64,000 bases of DNA from DASQPR01 sp963727415 (GTDB lineage: Bacteria > Actinomycetota > Actinomycetes > Mycobacteriales > Micromonosporaceae), in the NCBI GenBank assembly GCA_963727415.1, contig CAVSGF010000001.1:62001-126000 (forward strand), in the 5' to 3' direction. The translations under genes were made by a program, and so were the position numbers. Each line of letters opens with the position of its first letter. Positions within the stretch are counted from its first letter, which is position 1. The notes under the pieces are model-generated. The model worked only from the letters and a program-made list of their open reading frames with translations, was not told the origin of the DNA and made no database searches. Positions 1-9,633 of the stretch are shown here, one piece after another.

Positions 1-1
1 C

Positions 2-451
2 CGGATGCGGCTCGGCGCCGGGGTCCTGCACCTGGCCGGCCGCGCCCAGCCACTGATCGCCGAGACCGCCCGGCCGCTGTTACGCCGGCTGGCCGAGGCG
101 GTCGGCGCCACCGCACACCTGACCGTCGCCGACGGCATCGACGCCATGGCACTCGTCGTCGAGGAGCCGAGCTGGACGTCGTTTCACGTCGCGTACCGGA
201 CCGGGGCCCGGCACCCGATCAGCCGTGGCGCCGCCGGTCACGCCATCCTGGCCGGACGTCGCGGAGACATGTCATGGCAGTCGTCGGAGGGTGAGCTGGA
301 GTCGGGCGCGCATGGCATCGCGGCGCCGGTCCTAGGCGTCGACGGGCTGGAGGCGAGCGTCGGAGTGATCGCGCTGGCTCCGCTTGCCGGCGACGCGGTC
401 GGACCGCAGGTGGTGGCCGCCGCCGAGGCGCTGGCCAGGGCGCTGGCCTGA
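2..451 (+). CDS. IclR-family transcriptional regulator, C-terminal part (5' truncated by window edge)
   Basis: The reading frame is open from base 2, so the gene begins before the window. The visible 149 residues open with the R-L-G-A-G-V-L-H-L-A stretch that links the helix-turn-helix to the effector-binding domain in IclR proteins. The typical effector-domain elements follow: HLTVADGIDAMALV, the R-T-G-A-R-H-P-I-S-R-G-A-A-G-H-A-I-L box, and an I-A-A-P-V segment. The DNA-binding domain is outside the window. IclR regulators often control aromatic-acid catabolism, including homogentisate operons, and this gene lies at the edge of a tyrosine-degradation island, so control of that island is a reasonable inference. 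It runs convergently towards the fumarase gene that follows. Confidence 0.85.
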   Translation, partial: RMRLGAGVLHLAGRAQPLIAETARPLLRRLAEAVGATAHLTVADGIDAMALVVEEPSWTSFHVAYRTGARHPISRGAAGHAILAGRRGDMSWQSSEGELESGAHGIAAPVLGVDGLEASVGVIALAPLAGDAVGPQVVAAAEALARALA

Positions 452-515
452 CCGACCGGCCGCCGGCAGCCTGACCGCCCAGCCGACGGCCCTCCGGCCG
501 CCGGCTTTCCGGCCG

Positions 516-1903
516 CTACCGGCGAGTCATCCGCAGCACGTCGAGCGCTTCGTCGAGCTGATCAACGGTGATCCGGCCCTCCGCCACGTGGCCGCGCTCG
601 ATCACCACCTCGCGGATGCTGGCACCGGTAGCCAGCGCCTGCTTGGCAATCGCGGCGGCCTCCTCGTAGCCCAGGTACCGGTTCAGCGGGGTCACGATCG
701 ACGGGCGATGCCTCTGCGTAGGCCCGCATCACTCGGCTGTCGGCGTTCGATCCCGGCGACGCAGCGATCCGCGAGCAGCCGTGCTGACGTTGGCCAGCAG
801 CCGGATCGACTCCAGCAGGTTCGCGGGCGATTACCGGCAGCATCACGTTGAGCTCGAAGTTGCCCTGCGACCGGCGAAGGCGACCGTCGCGTCGTTGCCG
901 AAGACCTGCGCGCACACCTGCCGCACCGCCTCGGGGACCACCGGGTTGACCTTCCCCGGCATGATCGACGAACCCGGCTGCAAATCCGGCAGGCGCAACT
1001 CGCGCAGCCCGGCGCGGGGCCGGAGCCCATCCACCGCATGTCGCTGGCGATCTTGTTCAGGCTGACCGCGATCACGCGAAGCTGACCGGACGCCTCGACC
1101 AGCGCGTCCCGGCCGCCCTGCGCCTCGAAGTGGTTGCGCGCCTCGGTCAACGGCAGGCCGGTGTCCTCGGCCAGCTCGCGCGATCACAGCGGCCGCGAAC
1201 CCGGGCGGGCGTGTTGACACCGGTGCCGACGGCGGTGCCGCCGAGCGGCAACTCGGCGACGCGCGGCAGGCGCGGCCCGCAGCCGCTCGACGCCGTAGCG
1301 CAACTGCGGCCGCGTAGCCGGAGAACTCCTGGCCCAGCGTCACCGGCGTGGCGTCCATCAGGTGCGTGCGGCCGGACTTGACCACGTCGGCGAACTCGGC
1401 CGCCTTCGCCTCCAGCGTGACGCGAGGTGCTCCAGGGCCGGCAGGAGGTCGTCGGTCAGTGCCGCGGTGGCGGCCAGGTGGATGGACGACGGGAACACGT
1501 CGTTGGACGACTGAGAGGCGTTGACCTGGTCATTCGGGTGTACGGCGGTGCCCAGCGCCCGGCGAGCCAGGGTGGCGATCACCTCGTTGACGTTCATGTT
1601 CGACGACGTGCCGGAACCGGTCTGGAACACATCGATCGGGAAATGGTCGTCGAGCTCGCCGGCGGCGACTCGCGTCGCGGCGGCGACGATCGCGTCGGCG
1701 ATCTCCGGGCCACCACGCCGAGTTCGGCGTTCACCTGCGCGGCGGCGGCCTTGATCCGGGCCAGCGCGGCGATATGCGCGGCGCTCCAGGCGCCGGCCGG
1801 AGATCGGGAAGTTCTCGACCGCGCGCTGGGTCTGCGCTCGCCACAGGGCGTCGGCGGGTACCCGTACCTCGCCCATGGTGTCGTGTTCGATCCGGAACTC
1901 CAT
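516..1903 (-). pseudogene. fumC: Class II fumarate hydratase, disrupted by many frameshifts
   Basis: FumC interconverts fumarate and malate in the TCA cycle. It starts at MEFRIEHDTMG. Conserved blocks are all present but scattered over the three reverse frames: GSGTSSNMNVNEV near 1600, a T-H-L-M-D-A-T-P-V-T-L-G-Q block near 1350, GSSIMPGKVNP near 955, and a normal C-terminus (V-T-P-L-N-R-Y-L-G-Y-E-E-A-A through the final R-M-T-R-R) ending at a stop at 516. I count at least eight net frame changes, including near 1795, 1715, 1422, 1310, 1275, 1190, 1025 and 875. Protein conservation between breaks is high, which argues for poor sequence quality or very recent damage. If the indels are errors this is a normal FumC of about 465 residues. 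Confidence 0.85.
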
Positions 1904-2129
1904 GGACCGAACCTACTGCGAACCAGTGCCACGGTCGGCATGCCGCAACCACGTAACTGCCACATGATCACCCAGAACGGCGAGCAGGCGGCGAACCGCG
2001 GCCGGAGCCGGTGGCCGTTGACAGCGACGTAAAGGACGCCCGCGCGGCCGGAGGCCCTCGTGCGGCCCCTAGTCGCGGAGCGGCCACCGGCGCAGGCCGT
2101 GCGACGCGAGCCGCGGAAACGGCCAGGAT

Positions 2130-3801
<1,672 letters not shown>

Positions 3802-3888
3802 GGCTGCACATTATCGCGGTCGTCGAGTGGAGCGCGCCGGGCCTCGATGATCATGGCGGACGACACGCGGCTCGACGTCGCCTGCCGG

Positions 3889-5211
3889 CTACTGGCCGCC
3901 GGACATCGAAACCGGTCCGAACGACCGGCCGATATTGATGATCACATCGTGAGGACCCATACCGAGGACGGTGGCGCCGCTCTTGAGATTGAAGTACGGG
4001 GACCCGTCGGCCGGAGTCAGCGCGGTCAGGTGCTCGGTGGCCGGGTCACAGAGCACTACCGCTCCGTTGGCGATGCCGACCGTGGTGGTGGCCGCCACAG
4101 GCCACGTCCACGCGGTGGTGCCCGAGTCGAGCCTTATCGCCGTCAAGGTCTTCTTGTCATCGGACCGGACGATCGCGATATCGCCGTCGGTGGCCTCGAT
4201 ATGCTGCTTGGCCTTCGCGGTGAACAGCACATGGCCGTTCGAGACGTTCAGCAGCACGTCCCGCCCGGACCGGTCGACAGCGTAGACCGCGCCACCGCCG
4301 CCGACCGGATCGTGCCGCTCGTCGCACTGCAGCCCGCTCGACGTCTTGGTGTCGTAGCCCGGATCGGACCACCGGGCCCCGTTGAGCAGGTCGAAGCCCG
4401 AGACCGCGTACAGACACTTGCCGTTGCGGTACTGCGACGAGGTGGTGACGATCTCATGCCCGGTGACCACCGACCGTGACCGGGTGTCCACGGTGACGGG
4501 AGCGGTCACCTCGGCACCGGTGCCGGTCCGGATCACATGCATCTTCCCGGCCATGGTCAACGCCACGTACGGCGGCGCCGGCTGGGGGGTCGCGGATAGC
4601 GCCCCGCCGTAATCCGACGAGATCGGATCAAGCATGGCCAGCCCATGCCCCGCGCCGACCAGCGGCTGGCCGGTTCCGGTCAGGGTCCGATTCCAGCCCT
4701 CGTCACCGGTCGCCGGATCGACCGACTGGAGCTGGCAGCGGCCACTGGTGCAGTGCAGCAGCAGCACCCGGTCGGCGTACGCGTACACCCCGAGGTTCTC
4801 GGTCTTCTGCCACTGCAACACACCGCTGGCGATGTCGTAGACGTCAAATCCCTTGCCGGCCGGCCGGCCGACCACGACGACGGACCGATCCGAACCGGCC
4901 GCCAGCGCCCATGACGCCGGTCGCGACCACATCTTCTCGCCGTTGACCAGGCTGCGCGATTCGACCGAGCCCTCGGTGGACACCACGATGTAGTTGCCGA
5001 TCACCGCGGCCGTGGTGGGTTGGTTTCCGGCCCGCTTGACCCACGCCGTCGCCGGCTTGGACAGTGGGCCGGCGTTGATGTTGGCCAGCCAGTTTCCCCA
5101 GCTCGGAAGCGGGTTCCAGCCGGTGACGATGCCGTAGGTGACCACCAGCGCGATCACGCCGAGCAGGCAGAAGACGGCCTGGACGCGAGCGAAGGTCTTA
5201 CGGCCGGCCAT
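3889..5211 (-). CDS. Membrane-anchored PQQ-like beta-propeller protein
   Basis: The 440-residue protein has a short cytoplasmic N-terminus, one membrane helix at about residues 10-30, and a long extracytoplasmic region of repeated beta-propeller blades. Each blade carries a strand followed by a D/N-G-x-x-x-W-like element, for example N-G-E-K-M-W, A-S-G-V-L-Q-W and S-G-T-T-A-W-T-W. This is the PQQ/YncE-like repeat pattern, but there is no sign of a quinoprotein dehydrogenase active site, so a structural or binding role is more likely than catalysis. It lies between the class I fumarase and the Lrp-type regulator on the same strand. Function unknown. Confidence 0.75.
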   Translation of the reverse strand: MAGRKTFARVQAVFCLLGVIALVVTYGIVTGWNPLPSWGNWLANINAGPLSKPATAWVKRAGNQPTTAAVIGNYIVVSTEGSVESRSLVNGEKMWSRPASWALAAGSDRSVVVVGRPAGKGFDVYDIASGVLQWQKTENLGVYAYADRVLLLHCTSGRCQLQSVDPATGDEGWNRTLTGTGQPLVGAGHGLAMLDPISSDYGGALSATPQPAPPYVALTMAGKMHVIRTGTGAEVTAPVTVDTRSRSVVTGHEIVTTSSQYRNGKCLYAVSGFDLLNGARWSDPGYDTKTSSGLQCDERHDPVGGGGAVYAVDRSGRDVLLNVSNGHVLFTAKAKQHIEATDGDIAIVRSDDKKTLTAIRLDSGTTAWTWPVAATTTVGIANGAVVLCDPATEHLTALTPADGSPYFNLKSGATVLGMGPHDVIINIGRSFGPVSMSGGQ

Positions 5212-5247
5212 GCCCGCGACGGTAATAGTGAATATCCTTCCGGCCTG

Positions 5248-5775
5248 CTAGCCCGATCTGCCCGTGTCGGTAGGGTTTGCACGCCGCGACTCGGCGGCCG
5301 CGTCCACCAGGGGCAGCACCCGGTACGGAATCTGTTCGGCAAGCGCGATGATCGTCGATGCCCGCACGATCTCGTCGTAGGACACCACCAGGTCGATCAC
5401 CCGCTGCAGATCGGTATTGGATCGAGCGACGATGCGGCACAGCAGGTCGCCGGTGCCGGTGATGGTGTGCACCTCAAGCACTTCCGGAATGGTCTCCAGA
5501 TGCGCCGCGACCGGATCGTGGCCTCGGCTCTGCCTGATCTCCAGCGTGACGAACGCCATCACTCCGAAACCCAGCGCCGCCGGGGAGATCTCCGGGCCGT
5601 ACCCGCGGATCACGCCCCGGGCGGCCAGCTTGTCCAGCCGGGCCTGGGCGGTGCCGCGTGCCACCCCGAGGCGCCGGGCGCACTCCAGAATGCCGATGCG
5701 TGGCTCGGCGGCGAGCAGCGATATCAGGCGAGCGTCGAGATCATCGATGCGAGGCTGCGGTTCCGGACTCGTCAC
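5248..5775 (-). CDS. Lrp/AsnC-family transcriptional regulator
   Basis: The 175-residue protein starts at a GTG. It begins with an AsnC-type winged helix (IDDLDARLISLLAAEPR, then the recognition helix around A-R-G-T-A-Q-A-R-L-D-K-L), followed by an RAM ligand-binding domain (V-M-A-F-V-T-L-E-I through the G-T-G-D-L-L-C-R-I turn). A basic, low-complexity tail follows. It is transcribed divergently from hpd, and the 304-bp gap between them carries a perfect inverted repeat at 5945-5968. Lrp-type regulators typically sense amino acids, so control of hpd by tyrosine or phenylalanine is a reasonable inference. Confidence 0.88.
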   Translation of the reverse strand: MTSPEPQPRIDDLDARLISLLAAEPRIGILECARRLGVARGTAQARLDKLAARGVIRGYGPEISPAALGFGVMAFVTLEIRQSRGHDPVAAHLETIPEVLEVHTITGTGDLLCRIVARSNTDLQRVIDLVVSYDEIVRASTIIALAEQIPYRVLPLVDAAAESRRANPTDTGRSG

Positions 5776-5944
5776 GCCTCACTCTTAGCAGATGACGCTC
5801 CGCCCCGGCCGTCGCGCGGGCCGAATACGCGCAACCACAGCGCATCGTCGCCCGCGCTCACCGCAAGACCGTTTCGCGTTCGGCGGATCGACCATGGGCC
5901 AGCACTCGCTGGTCTCACTCGGCGCGGCGACGTTCCTGTGCAAT

Positions 5945-5968
5945 TTGATCAGCCTTACACCTGATCAA
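5945..5968. promoter_or_regulatory. Perfect inverted repeat upstream of hpd, candidate operator
   Basis: TTGATCAG and CTGATCAA form an 8-bp perfect inverted repeat with an 8-bp spacer. It is the clearest dyad in the 304-bp region (5776-6079) between the divergent Lrp-type gene and hpd, about 112 bp before the hpd start. Its centre-to-centre spacing suits a dimeric winged-helix regulator. No convincing -10/-35 pair was identified beside it. Confidence 0.4.
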
Positions 5969-6079
5969 TAGGCCAAGTCGTACAGTTTGACTAGGGATTT
6001 GCGGCCCGTTTGCCCACTCGATCGACACCGGGCAGGATTTTGGGACCGCGTACACCGCACCCGAGCGAAGGAGCCGGCG

Positions 6080-7294
6080 ATGACCCAGGCGATGGACCGC
6101 ACCGCGGACCTGGCGACAGACGAAGCCATCAACGTCGACGCCCTGATCGGCGCCGTCGCACACGACATCGATGCCGACCCGTTCCCGGTGAAGGGGCTCG
6201 ATCACGTGCGCTTCTTCGTCGGCAACGCGAAGCAGGCCGCCCACTACTACTGCACCGGCTTCGGCATGACCCTGGTGGCATATCGAGGCCCCGAACAGGG
6301 CCATCGCGATCACGCCGAGTACGTTCTGAAGTCCGGCTCCGCAACCTTCGTCATGACCGGACCGGTGCACGCCGGTGCCGAGGCGGCGATCCACCACGCC
6401 AAGCACGGTGACGGGATCATCGACATCGCGCTCGAAGTTCCCGACGTGGACAAGGCGTATGCGCACGCGGTCGAGCAGGGCGCGACCGGCCTGGTCGAGC
6501 CCCATGACGAGGAGGATGAGAACGGCGTGGTGCGGGTCGCGAGCATCGCCACCTACGGCGAGACCCGGCATTCGCTGATCGATCGGTCCCGGTATACCGG
6601 CCCGTTCCTGCCCGGCTTCGTGCAGCGGGCGCCCCTGATCGACCGCCGCGCCGCGATCGAAGCCGGCATCGAGCCCAAGCGCTACTTCCAGGCGGTCGAC
6701 CACATCGTCGGCAACGTCGAACTCGGCAAGATGGACGAGTGGGTGGAGTTCTACCAGCGGGTCATGGGCTTCACGAACATGGCCGAGTTCATCGGTGATG
6801 ACATCGCCACCGAGTACTCCGCGCTGATGAGCAAGGTCGTCGCCAGCGGTACCCGTAAGGTGAAGTTCCCGCTCAACGAGCCGGCCGTCTCGCGCAAGAA
6901 GTCGCAGATCGACGAGTACCTCGAGTTCTACGGTGGTCCTGGAGCCCAGCACGTGGCCATCGCGACCAACGACATCCTGCGCAGCGTCGACGTGATGCGC
7001 GCTCACGGGATCGAGTTCCTGGAGACGCCGGACAGCTACTACTCGGACCCGGAATTGCGAGCCCGGATCGGCACGGTCCGGGTGCCGATCGAGGAACTGC
7101 AGAGCCGCAAGATCCTGGTGGACCGGGACGAGGACGGGTACCTGCTGCAGATCTTCACCAAGCCACTTCAGGACCGCCCGACCGTGTTCTTCGAGCTGAT
7201 CGAGCGTCACGGCTCGCTCGGCTTCGGCAAGGGCAACTTCAAGGCCCTGTTCGAGGCGATCGAGCGGGAGCAGGAGCGCCGGGGCAACCTCTAA
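6080..7294 (+). CDS. hpd: 4-hydroxyphenylpyruvate dioxygenase
   Basis: Converts 4-hydroxyphenylpyruvate to homogentisate using O2 and Fe(II), the first committed step of tyrosine breakdown. The 404-residue length is normal. The start is the ATG at 6080, preceded by GAAGGAG; an upstream in-frame ATG at 5987 lacks such a site. Two vicinal-oxygen-chelate domains are visible. The expected 2-His-1-Glu iron ligands are His208 (in VDHIVGNV), His291 (in GAQHVAIAT) and Glu372 (in FFELIER). The C-terminal gate helix with G-F-G-K-G-N-F-K-A-L is intact. A strong hairpin follows the stop. Confidence 0.97.
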   Translation: MTQAMDRTADLATDEAINVDALIGAVAHDIDADPFPVKGLDHVRFFVGNAKQAAHYYCTGFGMTLVAYRGPEQGHRDHAEYVLKSGSATFVMTGPVHAGAEAAIHHAKHGDGIIDIALEVPDVDKAYAHAVEQGATGLVEPHDEEDENGVVRVASIATYGETRHSLIDRSRYTGPFLPGFVQRAPLIDRRAAIEAGIEPKRYFQAVDHIVGNVELGKMDEWVEFYQRVMGFTNMAEFIGDDIATEYSALMSKVVASGTRKVKFPLNEPAVSRKKSQIDEYLEFYGGPGAQHVAIATNDILRSVDVMRAHGIEFLETPDSYYSDPELRARIGTVRVPIEELQSRKILVDRDEDGYLLQIFTKPLQDRPTVFFELIERHGSLGFGKGNFKALFEAIEREQERRGNL

Positions 7295-7303
7295 CCGCTG
7301 GTG

Positions 7304-7330
7304 CGGGCGCCGCCGATTCGGCGGCGCCCG
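7304..7330 (+). terminator. Hairpin terminator after hpd
   Basis: A perfect 11-bp GC-only stem (CGGGCGCCGCC / GGCGGCGCCCG) with a 5-nt GATTC loop begins 10 bp after the hpd stop codon. It is followed by GCATCTT, so the U-tract is weak, as is common in actinobacteria. Confidence 0.75.
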
Positions 7331-7447
7331 GCATCTTAGGCAGAGCATCGAGCCTCCGTCGGCCAGGCGCCCGCTGACACTTCGGCAAGCGATGACTACT
7401 GTTGGACAACACCTGACAGCGGGATCGTCGCGGAGAGTGGCCAGCGC

Positions 7448-8545
7448 ATGACCGATATTGCCCCAGGCTGGTACAAAGACCCAGCCGAACCCACCACCCA
7501 GCGGTACTGGGACGGTGAGGGCTGGGTCGGCAGCTCGCTGCCGGTTGACGCGACGCCGCCGGACGGGCCGCTGGCCACCGGTTCGCCGTCCGCCGACCAA
7601 GACGCCGGCCCGGCCGCGGCGACGTCGGGTGGCCCGGCTTCGGACGACCGGGCCCCGGGCGTTGGCATGCTGCCGCCGCCGGGCTACCCGCCGCTTCCGC
7701 CGGGCTACCCGCCTGGCTATCTGGCGCCGGGCCCGCGCGGAACCTCCCAGGCACCCGGCCAGGTGGGTGAGCCCGGAGCGGGTCCGTACGGAGCCCCGGA
7801 GCCGCCGCCCGGCCGGCCCGGGTACCCCCCAGTTCCGCCGTATCCCGGAGCCCCATACCAACCAGGCCCGATGCCGCCGTGGCCCGCCGGGGCGCCAGTG
7901 GGCATCCCGTACGTGCTCCGCCCGATCCCACGACCACACGGGTTCGCGCTGGCCCCGCTCGGGCTGCGCTTCCTTGCCCGCATGATCGACATAGTCGCGG
8001 TGCTGGTGCTCAATGTCCTGCTCAACGGCTGGTTGATCTACCAGTGGATCCAGGAGACGTCCGGCTTCTGGAAGGCGTACCTGCACGCCACCAGCGGCTC
8101 CGATCTGCCGAGCATGTCCTCACGCGGATCGCTGCTGCTCAGCGTCATAACGCTGCTGGCCATCGCCATCTGGATCGCATACGAGGTGCCATTCATCGCC
8201 AACGGCGGGCAGACCCTCGGCAAACGGATCATGGGTATCCGGGTGGTACCGCTGGAAGGCATGCACCGCCTCGGGTACGGCCGCGCTCTGCGCCGCTGGG
8301 TCGCGCTCGGGCTACCCATGGTGTTCTGGCTGATCAGCCCGGTCTTCATTCTCATCAGCCCGATCTTCCAGCTCATGGCCTCGCTGTCGCCGGCGCTGAA
8401 CCGGCCGCTGCACCTGGCCCTGCACGACCGCGCGGCCGGAACGATCGTGGTCGAGGCGGCCAAGCCCGACCAGCCGGCGGCGCCGGACAAGCTACCCGTG
8501 ACGGTCGGCGCCGACCGCGACAACCCCGACGGAGGTACGAAATGA
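7448..8545 (+). CDS. DUF2510 and RDD-family membrane protein
   Basis: The 365-residue protein starts with a DUF2510 motif (APGWYKDPAEPTTQRYWDGEGW), the short extracytoplasmic-type tag common in actinobacterial membrane proteins. A roughly 120-residue linker rich in Pro and Gly follows. An RDD domain begins near residue 165 with R-F-L-A-R-M-I-D, has several membrane helices, and includes G-G-Q-T-L-G-K-R-I-M-G-I-R-V and the closing L-H-D-R-A-A-G-T-I-V-V. RDD proteins are thought to be small transporters or membrane-protein partners; the substrate here is unknown. The stop overlaps the next start codon (ATGA), indicating translational coupling with the aminotransferase. Confidence 0.85.
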   Translation: MTDIAPGWYKDPAEPTTQRYWDGEGWVGSSLPVDATPPDGPLATGSPSADQDAGPAAATSGGPASDDRAPGVGMLPPPGYPPLPPGYPPGYLAPGPRGTSQAPGQVGEPGAGPYGAPEPPPGRPGYPPVPPYPGAPYQPGPMPPWPAGAPVGIPYVLRPIPRPHGFALAPLGLRFLARMIDIVAVLVLNVLLNGWLIYQWIQETSGFWKAYLHATSGSDLPSMSSRGSLLLSVITLLAIAIWIAYEVPFIANGGQTLGKRIMGIRVVPLEGMHRLGYGRALRRWVALGLPMVFWLISPVFILISPIFQLMASLSPALNRPLHLALHDRAAGTIVVEAAKPDQPAAPDKLPVTVGADRDNPDGGTK

Positions 8546-9594
8546 GCCAGTTGACCCGACCGGATCTTGACCTACTGCCGACCTACGTTCCGGGGCGTTC
8601 GATACCGGGCGCGATCAAGCTGGCGAGCAACGAGGTGCCGTATGGACCACTCCCAGGTGTGGTCGAGGCGGTCACCCGGGCGGCCGAGGAGACCCATCGC
8701 TACCCCGACATGGCCGTCACGGCGCTCCGCGACACCATCGCCGCCAAGTACGGGGTCGATCCGGAACGGGTAGCCACCGGCTGCGGTTCGGTCGCGATGG
8801 CCGAGCACCTGGCGCGCACCGCCTGTGTAACCGGCGACGAGATGCTGTTCTCGTGGCGCTCATTCGAGGCGTACCCGATCATCGCCGCCACCTCCGGGGC
8901 GACCGCGGTCCGCGTACCCAACACCGCCGGGCACGGACACGACCTGCCGGCGATGGCCGCGGCGATCACCGACAAGACCCGGATAGTGATGGTCTGCAAC
9001 CCGAACAACCCGACCGGTACGTCGTCGCGCCGCGCCGAACTGGACGCGTTCATCAACGCGGTGCCGGAAGACGTGCTGGTGATCCTGGATGAGGCGTACC
9101 GCGAGTTCGTCACCGATCCGGACGTGCCCGACGGCCTCGAGGTGTACGGCGACCGGCCCAACGTGGTAGTCCTCCGCACCCTGTCGAAGGCCTGGGGCAT
9201 GGCGGGCCTGCGACTCGGTTTCGTGATCGCGCACCCCGATGTCGCCACGGCGGTCCGCAAGGTGATCACCCCGTTCTCCACGTCGACGGTCGCTCAGGCG
9301 GCGGCCATGGCCGCACTCGCCCAGCATGACGAGATGCGCCGCCGCGCCGACCTGGTGATCGCCGAGCGCACCCGGGTCCTCAGCGAGATCCGGGCTCTCC
9401 GGCCGGACGTGCCGGACAGCCAGGCCAACTTCGTCTGGCTGCCGCTCGGCGACGACGCCACCGCTTTCGCGTCGGTGTGCGAGGCCGAGGGGGTCATCGT
9501 CCGGCCGTTCTCCGGCGACGGTGTCCGGGTCACCATCGGTACGCCCGTCGAGAACGACGCGTTCCTGGCCGCCGCCGGAAAGGCGCTGAACTAG
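8542..9594 (+). CDS. hisC: HisC-type PLP aminotransferase (histidinol-phosphate or aromatic amino acid)
   Basis: This is a 350-residue class I/II aminotransferase starting at the ATG at 8542, which overlaps the previous stop. Motifs include IKLASNEVPYGP near the N-terminus, V-C-N-P-N-N-P-T-G-T around residue 155, ILDEAYREF, and the PLP-binding Lys216 in TLSKAWGMAGLRLGF. The family contains both histidinol-phosphate aminotransferases and the actinobacterial aromatic aminotransferases (Pat/HisC2). No other his genes are nearby, whereas hpd, fahA and hmgA are. An aromatic role, making 4-hydroxyphenylpyruvate from tyrosine, is therefore favoured by context, though sequence alone does not settle it. 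Confidence 0.85.
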   Translation: MSQLTRPDLDLLPTYVPGRSIPGAIKLASNEVPYGPLPGVVEAVTRAAEETHRYPDMAVTALRDTIAAKYGVDPERVATGCGSVAMAEHLARTACVTGDEMLFSWRSFEAYPIIAATSGATAVRVPNTAGHGHDLPAMAAAITDKTRIVMVCNPNNPTGTSSRRAELDAFINAVPEDVLVILDEAYREFVTDPDVPDGLEVYGDRPNVVVLRTLSKAWGMAGLRLGFVIAHPDVATAVRKVITPFSTSTVAQAAAMAALAQHDEMRRRADLVIAERTRVLSEIRALRPDVPDSQANFVWLPLGDDATAFASVCEAEGVIVRPFSGDGVRVTIGTPVENDAFLAAAGKALN

Positions 9595-9604
9595 CCGAAG
9601 TGGT

Positions 9605-9633
9605 TCGGCCGACCGGATATTCCGGCCGGCCGA
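9605..9633. terminator. Bidirectional hairpin between convergent genes
   Basis: A 12-bp inverted repeat with one mismatch (TCGGCCGACCGG / CCGGCCGGCCGA, loop ATATT) fills the 39-bp gap between the aminotransferase stop and the stop of the convergent pseudokinase gene. It probably ends transcription from both sides. Confidence 0.6.

Noticed and set aside
5915..8086. 723-residue minus-strand open frame opposite hpd and the RDD gene
   Set aside because: Antisense to two clear genes; composition is typical of a mirrored frame.
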